A stretch of DNA of 64,000 nucleotides from Ciona intestinalis (lineage: Eukaryota > Chordata > Ascidiacea > Phlebobranchia > Cionidae). The DNA is taken from positions 6,121,106 to 6,185,105 of the forward strand of contig NC_020174.2 of the NCBI RefSeq assembly GCF_000224145.3. The letters run 5' to 3'. Both the position numbers and the translations under genes were made by a program. Positions 16,142-26,281 of the stretch are shown here, piece after piece. Numbering within the stretch: position 1 is the stretch's first letter; every line of letters starts with the position of its first letter. Under the pieces are notes generated by a model. It saw only the letters and a program-made list of their open reading frames with translations. It ran no database searches and had not been told where the DNA came from.

Positions 16142-19100
16142 ATGCTCAGAAACTTTATTTCGATAAATACTCTTCAGTACAAAGAAGTAAAACGCATTGG
16201 GGCGAAGATTTGTAATTTTGCACAGCAAGCAAACAGAAAAACTCAAACAAATTTAACACCAAGTCGTTCAGGTAGCGTGTGGTCTCGTCGCCGTAACTTA
16301 AAAGATCAACTTATCAGCCCATCCAATTGGCGAAGATATACGAGCGAAGTTTTTGACGAGTCTGAAACCGAAGACCTGAATACTGAAAAAGTAGACTGGT
16401 ATTTGGGATCCACACGAGCGGTGTTTGTAATACAACCGTACGAAGCAGAAGGTAATAAAAATTTTCATGTTAAGTGTTGTGAATCCCCCTGCCTCGTCAT
16501 ATGCTAACCCCTGGGCTCAATCTTATCTATTATATAGTAGATAACTAGATATATTAGGTAATATATTATTAGCATACCAGGCAGTGTACAAGCGGATAGT
16601 AAGTGTATTGTGCGTACGTATAAACACCCTTGTGGCACGAGGTATCTAAACACCTGTGTTATAATGATTGTTGATTACCTACCACTTAAGAATAAAGCAA
16701 GTTACATTCAAATACCTATTACAGATGTGAGCAAGGACGTTTATATATCCACCCCACACATAACTAACCCACAACTTGAACTCGATGAATCTGTCGCGCT
16801 GGTCGAGACTTTACCAGATTGGAAAGTACATGGTAGTGTTATCTTACGCATACGGTGAGCAGAAGGGTTTTTGGTTTAGACCAGAAAATGTATTTTCTGC
16901 TTGTTTTATATTTTCTAACATCTTTGGTGTTTAGTTTCTGCCCAATAATATAATTTTTAGCACATTCCATTTTTTCCTGAGATTTAAGGTGCTTTTTTCA
17001 CACAAAACCATCGGATCATTAGTGTTAAACTGTTAACATATGCATCACAGATGGCTATATTGAATACACACTGTTGCCTTGATTTAAGTGTTTTTTTTAG
17101 TTGTAGCAATAATTTATGTTTTGTCTAGAGACTACTATACTGTTATATTGTACAGTTTAACTTGTTTTATAGATTAAGATTTAATAATAATTAAAAATAA
17201 ATAATAACAATTTAAATTTGCAGAAACAAAAACAGCAATGAGATTTTTTCCAAGAAAAATTTCCAGAACTTGATGGAAAAACTGAAAGAAAAACAAACTG
17301 TGAACTCGTTGTTTGTTAGTGTGGAAAAACTTACGAATATTCAGAAAGCAACTTTACAACAGGCGTCAGGCTTGGAGCATATTTTTGACCGGTAAAGTAA
17401 ATATTTATAGTTTTTGCCGTTTCGTATAGGGCAGGGGAAGTTAAGACACCTTTTCATTCTATTTTTTATCCCATTAGGCAAGAAATGAAGAACATTTAGA
17501 GAATTATTAAATCGTATTCTTACGACTCTCATAGACCGTTGTTAAATAGATATTTGAATATTATGTGATGATAATGGTATCACATCTTACCCCCATCCTT
17601 CTATATTATTCTTTCTCATAAATGTTCCAGCTACAGTCTTGTACTTCAAATATTTAAACTGAGAGCAAAAACCAAAGAAGCCAAACTACAAGTTGCGCTT
17701 GCTCAATTACCAATGGACAAAGCTACAATGAAGGTTCCTAATGAAACATCAAAACACCAATCTCAGTATGTAACAAACATAATATTTTTTTAGTCTGGTG
17801 TACATTCCAGGTCTCCTGGCACTAAAATACGAACCTATATATAATAGACTGCATTAAATTCACCTCATATAACCGCAAGAAATAACTTAACTGTAACAAA
17901 AACTTCTGAGCAACTCTTCTTAAAAAAATAACTTTATATTTATTGTGGTCAACTGCTAAAGATTAGCAATAATTCAATTGTAAACCAAAATTATATGTAG
18001 TACATAGTACTGCACCTAAATCAAATACTGGAGAACCAATTTATTTATCCAGGCACCAGCAGGGTAAAGGCAGTGGTGAAACATACAGTGAACTTGTAAG
18101 AAGAGAATTCAATTTGAAAGAGCAACGTTTAATGAAGAGATTAAAACACGTGAAACGAATTCGGAACGAGCATAGAGAAGCAAGGAAACGAAATGCTGTT
18201 CCTGTTGCTGCTGTGATTGGATATACTAATGCAGGTTAACTATTGAATGTAACTTGTTTATCCTCACTTGGCGAGGCAACTACTGTAACTAAGAACACAG
18301 GTGTTCTTTTTGCTCCTAACATTTTATCTTCTTTTTATTTAAAACCTGGGAAATTAAGTTTATTTTTACAGTTTCCAACATTTTTCTACAGGCAAAACAA
18401 GTCTTATCAAAGCTCTATCTGTTTTGTCTGAACGAATTCAACCGAAAGATTATTTATTTGCAACTTTGGATGTGACTGCCCATGCTGCTATTCTACCTAA
18501 CAATTTACGGTATTTCTCTTTCTTTTGTATTATATTCTACACGGGTGAATAACGTAACATGTAATGGAACCTGAGTTTCAGGCTAGAATTGGCTCATTAC
18601 CCCAACACCTAGAGTGCTATGGTGTTTCTTTCTTATTCTCAACCTCTACACAAAGTATCTCATTGTATTTACATGTTAAGTACTGTGGCTCAATCATAGT
18701 ACCATCCTGGGTTTCGCGACTCTTTGTGACTTTTTTCACCCCCCCTTTGTGCGACAACGAAACTATGACAAGAAAAATAAAGTTTTTTTATTATTTCCAG
18801 CTATGTACTGGTTGATACAGTTGGTTTTCTATCCAAACTACCTCATTCTTTGATTGACGCATTTAAAGCCACAATGGAGGATATGCTACAAGCTGTAAGT
18901 CGAAACTAACTTGTTTTGGTTTGGTTTAACAAAATAAATTCTAAAATACTTATATTTTGACAAAACATATGACAGTATTGTTAACCTTTGAAAAAATACA
19001 ATATATAATAATAATAACAATAAATGAATGTCACTTTTTTCTGTATAGCTGACAAATTGGACAACCCTTAAGTGACTACTGGGTTGGCTCAATTATCGTT

Positions 19101-20112
19101 AATTGGCTTGCGACAGTACACACATTGGGCGATACCACCATATAGAATACCTATAGAAAACATCTTAGTAATAAAAGTTTTTTTATTAAATTCAGGACCT
19201 TCTCATACACGTTCGTGACATAAGTCATCCGCACTCAAAAAATCAGCTGCGTAATGTTTTGAAAGTTCTTTCCCAACTTAAACTACCGCCATCATTGTTG
19301 GAAAATATTATTGAGGTCCGGAACAAAGTTGATTTGGTGAAACCAGTTCGGTAAGTTGGTATATGCAACACTTATGCAATACTTAAGTGGTTATTTATAT
19401 GCAGTAGTTTTTTAGGAAATAAGTTTATTTTCAATAACATTTCGAAGGATGAATGTGACTTATTTAATCTTGAGTATCGGGGCAACGACAGTTGCTGTAA
19501 CGCCGAAGTTCTGTTTCATACATCATGTCTACTTAAGGCGAATGTGTTGTAAACTGTTTATCGTGTCCACACACTGTGCTAACAGCTGTGCCAGAGTTTT
19601 GTTAAAATTATATGTAGTAATTTACATCACAACTAAATGTAACGCAAAATACAATGCGTTGGTAATATTCGCAAATTCAGAATTCCTCTCAACTTTTCAG
19701 TGATGACCCGTTCAGTGAGGTCGTTGGTAAAACCAAGAAAACAGTGTTTCCAGATGTAATTGTACCAAAACCTCGTTCACTGACACCTGGTGTGCGCAGT
19801 CTTCGCCCGGCAGTTATCTGTCACGTCTCTGCTACAGAAGGAACAGGTTTGTCAAGTCTTGCCATTCAAATACAGAATGGAATAATGAAAGCTACTGATC
19901 GAAAAGTTTGTACACTACGGGTTCCTGCCGTTGGAGGGCACCTTGAATGGCTTAGGGAACACTACGCAGTGCATGAGGTGCGCGGGAGTGGCAATTTTAA
20001 TTTGGAGTTGGAAGTAATTGTTGCAGACTGGCAGTTAGCGAAATTTACGAGTGCGTTTGAGGACGTTGAAATTTTGCCACAGAAATTGGACGCAAAAAGT
20101 TTAAAATCGTAA
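16142..20112 (+). CDS. GTPBP6: GTPBP6, mitochondrial HflX-type GTPase
   Basis: Nine exons: 16142-16451, 16725-16854, 17224-17391, 17631-17765, 18053-18234, 18392-18509, 18801-18894, 19196-19350, 19701-20112. They total 1704 nt (567 aa), phases consistent. The Arg/Lys/Ser-rich, acid-poor N-terminus fits a mitochondrial targeting sequence. The HflX-type N-terminal region ends in the family hallmark (DRYSLVLQIFKLRAKTKEAK, then LQVALAQLP), followed by a basic coiled region. G-domain motifs: G1 GYTNAGKTSL (~302), G2 around LDVT, G3 DTVGFLSKLP (~352), G4 NKVD (~422), G5 SATEG (474-478). The family splits or recycles ribosomes; the human protein acts on the mitoribosome (established knowledge). Repeat A remnants lie in introns 1, 5 and 8 and a repeat B copy in intron 3. 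No catalytic residue appears missing. Confidence 0.92.
16610..16712 (+). repeat. Degenerate dispersed repeat A
   Basis: Recognisable as CACGAGGTATCTAAACACC...AATAAAGCAAGTTACATT; it ends about 14 nt before the acceptor of GTPBP6 exon 2 (16725). Confidence 0.55.
17424..17606. repeat. Palindromic repeat B copy
   Basis: Left end TATAGGGCAGGGGAAG, internal TTCATTCTATTTT and ACCGTTGTTAA blocks, right end ATCTTACCCCCATCCTTC. It is in GTPBP6 intron 3. Confidence 0.7.
18246..18315 (-). repeat. Degenerate dispersed repeat A
   Basis: Reverse copy beginning GTAACTTGTTTATCCTCAC, in GTPBP6 intron 5. Confidence 0.5.
19451..19535 (-). repeat. Degenerate dispersed repeat A
   Basis: Reverse copy (GTGACTTATTTAATCTTGAG, then GGGGCAACGACAGTTG, GTTCTGTTTCATACATC) in GTPBP6 intron 8. 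Confidence 0.55.
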
Positions 20113-20323
20113 TTACTGTATGAAGGGATTTTAAACTGGAAAATATAAGATGAAACAGATCATGTATACAATGAATCAATACTCAAATTATCATAAGATG
20201 GAAAATTGCTAACTGGAACTTTCGTAGAAAAAGGAAAAATAGTTTGAAATTGGAAAAACATATTGGAATAGAAAAACAAAAAAGAAAAACAGCGATAATT
20301 TGAAATTTGAAAATAGGAATCAT

Positions 20324-20329
20324 TTTATT
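20324..20329 (-). terminator. Polyadenylation signal of the 217-aa protein gene
   Basis: AATAAA on the minus strand (TTTATT on plus), ~70 nt downstream of the stop at 20397. Confidence 0.55.
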
Positions 20330-20396
20330 TCAAATGTACACTGTCACTTTGTCGGCGCATGAGGTGTGCGAAAAAGGTGGCAGTCTGACGCCTTGT

Positions 20397-22875
20397 TTAA
20401 GCACGGGAAGGGACACTGGGAGTGAGTTGCTGCTTGTTTTCGGGCCGGGAAAGCAGGCGTGGGCGTTTCTGCGTTGCTTTGTTGACATCGGAGCTGCTGC
20501 GTGTTTCTTCTGGGTAGGAACGCACAGACGCGTATGCGCGCGGCATGGCGTTTGGGACTGGGGAAAATATGAAGATTAGTCTTGCTGTATAAATAATACT
20601 TTATTGAACTATTTGTTTTGACACTGTGCAGCACCCTAGTGTTGACGGCTGTTTTGTGTAGCTGATTTTTTACAAACCGGCGTTTGTAGGCTATATGCGT
20701 TAAACACTTGCCAATAAATTGTTAAGTATTGCGTCACGACCAAGTTACCAACAATATTGCTGGAAATCGTTGCAAATTAAACTGAAAATGCTGCAGATCT
20801 ACTGCTACAGATTATATACAGTGCATACTGTATACGTTTACATGTACAGGTACTACTTAAAAATACCAGTTAGATACCATGATATGTTTAATGAAACTTG
20901 CCAGCACGATGAAGCGGTTTCAGTTTCAGCTACCTATCTTACCAATGCCTACCACCGGTGCCCTGTGGCTGTGTCCGAACCGTGTTGACTGTACCATCCC
21001 CTTGAACTTCTCAGGGATGTTTGGTGGCCATTGAAAACATTGTCGTTGTATTGTGTTACGGGTGTAATGGACCTCTGGCTGCTTTCTTTGGATCGGGGCT
21101 GTGAAACGTTTTTTTGTTTTTTATTAGAGTTGAATTCGGTAATAAAGTGACGGGGCAACGACAGTCTTTATAACACGAGTGTTCTGTTTCGTACACACCT
21201 CGTGCCCGCTTACGAGTTACCATCAGGTAAGTTACGTTATGCGTTTGGATTTTTTTGAGGGGCTGACAATATAGACAACCCATTAGTGTCCACTGGGTTA
21301 AAGCAATTGCAGTTTGATGTTTTGTACTTAATATACGCGCATACTGTGGTGGCAACATCGAGCAACGAACCCCTATCTTCTGGTTTATAGGTGAACGCTC
21401 TAAGTCTAACCGATCAGCAACAGTAGGTACCACTGGGTTATTGACGCTAATCTTACCTCCCTGGTTTGCAGGTATCATGTAGTTAGCAAGCATATCGGGA
21501 TGGTGGGCGCAAGAAAAGTTTGTCGACTCTGTGGATTAAACACAAGTAAGCAGGAAAAGCAACTTAGTGTAGGTATAGGAGAATATCGTAGCGCCTTTCA
21601 AGCCCAGAATTAACGGGTTCAAGGCCTGGCGCTGCAACCTCTGTGGTCGCGTGTTTTCTTGACCAGGGAGTGACATTAATTCGTTCACATGCATAATAGA
21701 ACAAAATTCGTTTGACTGTTTTTTCGTTTGTTGCCTATTTCGATTCAAACCATGAATTCGGTTTTGGAATTTTTGAATCTGATTTTAAGTTCTAAATGTT
21801 TCAATATTTCCAAACTGTTATCGCCGAATCTATAATTTCAACCTGTATAATGCTGTGCCAGCGGTAATGGTCAATGTACGCGAGCCGTTGGATGACTCGC
21901 GTCCTTTACGGAAGGCGTGATTTAATCCAATTTATCGATAACCAAATGCAGCTAATTATTACGTGGCAAACTGTAGAATGGTACAGTGCAAACTGTACAC
22001 GCGTGCTTGTGTGAAAGGTACTATAATTAAAAATACGCGTTAAGTTGTAGAAAACGAGTGGCAAATATAGCAGGGCAAGTAGTAATTGAAAAGCGTTGGG
22101 TTTTTAACACATAATAATAACTTTTTATTTATCTCCTTAAAAACGATAAGGAAAAAATGTTTTTAACGAAAAAGAGCCAATTTCCGGCAAAACGACAGTC
22201 GTTTTTATTTGTTCTTGCTGTATTAGAATGCATAGTATAGCCCATATACTTACGTAGATGCGGTAGAGTGACGCCGCACCGAAGTACCGGCATAAGTTGG
22301 TTCGGATTCCAGATACCGAAAACCTGTTGGAAACAACCACAGCTTGATTTGCATAAAAAGTTGATTAATTTCTATACAAAACTATAGACAACATGACGTG
22401 TATGTAAACCGTTGTTTTATGATATTAATATGTTGATTGGTTAGTTGTTAGTTGGTTCTCATGTAGCTTTGAAAGGCGAAGTTCTAGGAAAGCAGGTATA
22501 AGCATGAGGAATTTATATTTTTTGTTTTTTATGTTTTTAACAATTAACAACGGTATTCTGGAGTGGCTACAGTTATATATTCTTGTATATATAATTTCTT
22601 TTCTACAAAGTGGGACGATAAAAGAGAATAATGTACACATGTTCCATTTTACCCCACCGTAATATACCAATAGCACTAACGTGGTTGTGGCGATTATACG
22701 GGCTTTGGTAAACAAGTCCAATGGGCTGTGGGTTCTGTCTCCTAGTTGGCGAGTGTAGTCGCATTTCTTCCATGTTTTCCTTCGCTTTTGCCTGCTCTAC
22801 TTTGCTGCGGAACCCGTAATCCGAGAGCGTGGTAGTCCTGGGCATTTTGCTTCTTTTCGTGAACACATTCGCCAT
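20397..22875 (-). CDS. Unrecognised 217-aa basic protein
   Basis: Five exons: 22875-22681, 22323-22254, 21528-21457, 21098-20943, 20557-20397. They total 654 nt with phases 0/1/1/1 that match at every junction; donors are GTTAGT, GTAAGT, GTAAGA, GTAAGA. An AATAAA on the minus strand (20329-20324) lies about 70 nt past the stop, so the gene appears complete. The protein is hydrophilic with no signal peptide, membrane segment or coiled coil. It starts MANVFTKRSKMPRTTT and has Pro/Arg-rich stretches (HSPTRRQNPQPIG, FQWPPNIPEKFKG) and a Ser/Arg/Lys-rich tail (TQKRPRLLSRPENKQQ). This short, basic, Pro/Tyr/Arg-dotted composition resembles axonemal microtubule-inner or sperm-tail proteins, but I cannot match it to one, so that is only a guess. 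It is convergent with GTPBP6; the two stops are ~285 bp apart. Confidence 0.75.
21141..21235 (-). repeat. Dispersed repeat A copy
   Basis: Reverse copy (CGGGGCAACGACAGTC ... GTTCTGTTTCGTACAC ... GAGTTACC), in intron 3 of the 217-aa gene and in that gene's orientation, ending ~42 nt before the exon-4 acceptor. Confidence 0.65.
21238..21415 (-). repeat. Candidate tRNA-like SINE
   Basis: On the minus strand there is an A-box-like GTTAGACTTAGAGCG, a B-box-like GGGGTTCGTTGC, then a TTTAACCCAGTGGACACTAATGG block ending TTGTCAGCC, shared with the copy at 61540-61682. Confidence 0.45.
22505..22664. repeat. Palindromic repeat B copy (diverged)
   Basis: Contains CAATTAACAACGGT, GTGGGACGATAAAAGAGAAT and ends TTCCATTTTACCCCACCGTA; it lies in intron 1 of the 217-aa gene. 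Confidence 0.55.
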
Positions 22876-22940
22876 GCTGGATGATTAAGCCGCTCCGCAC
22901 ACTTCTTAAAACGTCTGTAAAACAAAAAAATAAAAATATA

Positions 22941-23023
22941 CAGTAAAGTGCGGTAAGATGGAACAAAACAGAAAATATAGGCTTTATGCGCTAACAGTAT
23001 CCCATCTTACACCACAACTGTAT
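22941..23023. repeat. Short internally deleted repeat B
   Basis: Ends GTAAAGTGCGGTAAGATGG and CCCATCTTACACCACAACTG are inverted; the usual interior is missing (~80 bp). Confidence 0.45.
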
Positions 23024-23209
23024 TTTTACTTTCTTCTATATACGCGACATTTCATTCTTCCGCGAATATGCTAACTTAAACTGCTGGTCTGAATCGCTTC
23101 TATTTTCCATTTACTGTATTTGTAAACGCCCCCCGCCTATTTCAGCAGTCACACCACATAAACCTTGCAGAACTTATTTGGTATGAGATAATATAGTTAT
23201 TGACGGAAG

Positions 23210-24285
23210 ATCCACGCTTTAAACCGCGTTGTGTGGTCTACAATATATTCGCTGTTTGGTTTCGCCCGGACAAGCAAGCACACGCCCTCATTAAATTTAT
23301 ATCCTCATAGAATCTTACTCGCAGAATGTTCTATTGCAAAACTCGCGTAGACTACAATACAATACAAACGCTCGTTAAGCAAGATTTTGTTTTAATTTGA
23401 AAGTTTTCTTTATTGGGCTAAATATAGAAGCCTTTAATTTGTTACTGTACCTTAGTCTTCGGTATGTTCGCCCTCCTTTTCGTTCTGAGTCTTCGCCTGC
23501 AACACGAATTCCTATCTGCTGCCCAAACGAAGGCAATCCTACTTTTAAAACTATTGTTTTTTGTAAACAAGTATTGATATAGTATTTGGAACGAGTGTTC
23601 GCTCATAGTAGGTTTAGTACCATTTGTGACGTCAAATAACAACTTTTGATTGATAATTTTTACATTGCAGTATAATAACAGTACATTCAAGCTATAATAT
23701 GTGATACGCTTAATTATTAAGCTTTTTTGCGATACAAATATACAAAACCGATTTATCCGTCGTTACCAAATAAAGTTTATAGTGATTAAGACACCCCAGG
23801 TCATATTTGCGTCCAGAAACCTCTAGTGTGAAAAATTCTCTTTCCGAGTTTAAAGGAAGCTCTGTAGTGGCTTAATAACTGTTCCAAGCATCCTGTTTCG
23901 CAAGCTTGCGTTATTGTGCGCGTCTAACTATTGGACTAAAGGATATATACGCTGGCGTGAGTTGTCTCGCTGTTTGTCAGTTACGCTCTGCGCTATAGTC
24001 AGTTTATATCAAACTAAGATATATAGTTACTTAGTTAGAACTGACTGCTTATTACGGTAAGTGCATTAACATTTTAACCTGACAAAAAAATCAAAAGTTA
24101 CGTATCTAAGATATTTGTTGTTATTAGTTTAGGCAGCATTATCCACACTAAGTCGTTTAGATAAAATCAGTCCCGCGTTTCTGTTAGTACACCCATGTTA
24201 TCGGTTTGTTAAGGTCGCATATAGACCAAAACTGTATAAAAATTGTTCTTTCTAATTGTTTATTTGAATAAGCCATAAATATGGG
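23210..24285. repeat. Left copy of ~1.08-kb duplication abutting the gap
   Basis: Starts ATCCACGCTTTAAACCGCG and runs into the N block. Matches 24786-25862 almost base for base; a few differences (one C/T near 23445, a short indel near 23670, AA versus GT near 23939). Confidence 0.9.
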
Positions 24286-24785
24286 NNNNNNNNNNNNNNN
24301 NNNNNNNNNNNNNNNNNNNNNNNNNNNNNNNNNNNNNNNNNNNNNNNNNNNNNNNNNNNNNNNNNNNNNNNNNNNNNNNNNNNNNNNNNNNNNNNNNNNN
24401 NNNNNNNNNNNNNNNNNNNNNNNNNNNNNNNNNNNNNNNNNNNNNNNNNNNNNNNNNNNNNNNNNNNNNNNNNNNNNNNNNNNNNNNNNNNNNNNNNNNN
24501 NNNNNNNNNNNNNNNNNNNNNNNNNNNNNNNNNNNNNNNNNNNNNNNNNNNNNNNNNNNNNNNNNNNNNNNNNNNNNNNNNNNNNNNNNNNNNNNNNNNN
24601 NNNNNNNNNNNNNNNNNNNNNNNNNNNNNNNNNNNNNNNNNNNNNNNNNNNNNNNNNNNNNNNNNNNNNNNNNNNNNNNNNNNNNNNNNNNNNNNNNNNN
24701 NNNNNNNNNNNNNNNNNNNNNNNNNNNNNNNNNNNNNNNNNNNNNNNNNNNNNNNNNNNNNNNNNNNNNNNNNNNNNNNNNNNNN
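24286..24785. other. Assembly gap (500 N)
   Basis: Exactly 500 N, which suggests a fixed-size placeholder rather than a measured gap. Both edges coincide with the ends of the duplicated sequence. Confidence 0.97.
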
Positions 24786-25862
24786 ATCCACGCTTTAAAC
24801 CGCGTTGTGTGGTCTACAATATATTCGCTGTTTGGTTTCGCCCGGACAAGCAAGCACACGCCCTCATTAAATTTATATCCTCATAGAATCTTACTCGCAG
24901 AATGTTCTATTGCAAAACTCGCGTAGACTACAATACAATACAAACGCTCGTTAAGCAAGATTTTGTTTTAATTTGAAAGTTTTCTTTATTGGGCTAAATA
25001 TAGAAGCCTTTAATTTGTTATTGTACCTTAGTCTTCGGTATGTTCGCCCTCCTTTTCGTTCTGAGTCTTCGCCTGCAACACGAATTCCTATCTGCTGCCC
25101 AAACGAAGGCAATCCTACTTTTAAAACTATTGTTTTTTGTAAACAAGTATTGATATAGTATTTGGAACGAGTGTTCGCTCATAGTAGCTTTAGTACCATT
25201 TGTGACGTCAAATAACAACTTTTAATTGATAATTTTTGCATTTTAGTACAGTATAATAACAGTACATTCAAGCTATAATATGTGATACGCTTAATTATTA
25301 AGCTTTTTTTGCGATACAAATATACAAAACCGATTTATCCGTCGTTACCAAATAAAATTTATAGTGATCAAGACACCCCAGGTCATATTTGCGTCCAGAA
25401 ACCTCTAGTGTGAAAAATTCTCTTTCCGAGTTTAAAGGAAGCTCTGTAGTGGCTTAATAACTGTTCCAAGCATCCTGTTTCGCAAGCTTGCGTTATTGTG
25501 CGCGTCTAACTATTGGACTGTAGGATATATACGCTGGCGTGAGTTGTCTCGCTGTTTGTCAGTTACGCTCTGCGCTATAGTCAGTTTATATCAAACTAAG
25601 ATATATAGTTACTTAGTTAGAACTGACTGCTTATTACGGTAAGTGCATTAACATTTTAACCTGACAAAAAAATCAAAAGTTACGTATCTAAGATATTTGT
25701 TGTTATTAGTTTAGGCAGCATTATCCACACTAAGTCGTTTAGATAAAATCAGTCCCGCGTTTCTGTTAGTACACCCATGTTATCGGTTTGTTAAGGTCGC
25801 ATATAGACCAAAACTGTATAAAAATTGTTTCTTTCTAATTGTTTATTTGTTATAAGCCATAA
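24786..25862. repeat. Right copy of ~1.08-kb duplication
   Basis: Begins at the first base after the gap with the same bases as 23210 onward and continues into unique sequence after ATAAATATGG. Very high identity implies an allelic or assembly origin. Confidence 0.9.
25522..25638 (+). promoter_or_regulatory. Candidate promoter and non-coding first exon of the Shisa-like gene
   Basis: GGATATATACG (TATA-like, ~25523) is followed by ~105 bp and a strong donor, ATTACG|GTAAGTG at 25638/25639. The next usable acceptor in the right direction (TTTTTAG, 26278) is 3 nt before the Shisa-like ATG. The same block is duplicated at 23941-24056. Inference only; no transcript evidence. Confidence 0.3.
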
Positions 25863-26104
25863 ATATGGTGCAGTCATATAGGATCTCTTCATTTCATATT
25901 CACAAAACGTTTCGCGCTGCTTTTATTCCTTCATTGATACCATATGTCGCGTTACCAGCAGATCATCAAAGCGAGCCACGCCAGTAGACTATAGACTAGA
26001 ATGTGGAAAGGAGCATAATACGGATTCGGATAACTCGCCATGTGTAAACCAAGATAAAACAAAACTTGTTCAGTTTCAAAACAAACGTGATAAGCCATAT
26101 GTGG

Positions 26105-26220
26105 AACATTCATTTTTATATATCGCTGAAAATGGTTTCAGTTTTTTAAACCGAAACTTGTAGAATGAAAATCGTATACATCATAAATGCGCTGTATTGT
26201 TTGTATTAAAACTAACCAGA
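26105..26220. repeat. Dispersed repeat also present at 39840-40030
   Basis: Shares GGTTTCAGTTTTT, GAAACTTGTAGAATGAAAATCG and TTGTTTGTATTAAAACTAACC-type blocks with the region 39930-40030. Confidence 0.45.
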
Positions 26221-26281
26221 CAATTTGTACTTATGCGAAAAAATTTGTACGATTTAAATCAAATTTCAATGTTTTTAGGCA

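Noticed and set aside
21056-21493. 145-codon minus-strand frame as a single-exon gene
   Set aside because: Only its first part is exon (21528-21457); the rest reads through a donor into a SINE and repeat A.
24252-24886. Long open frames across the N block
   Set aside because: Open only because N cannot encode a stop; no real sequence supports them.
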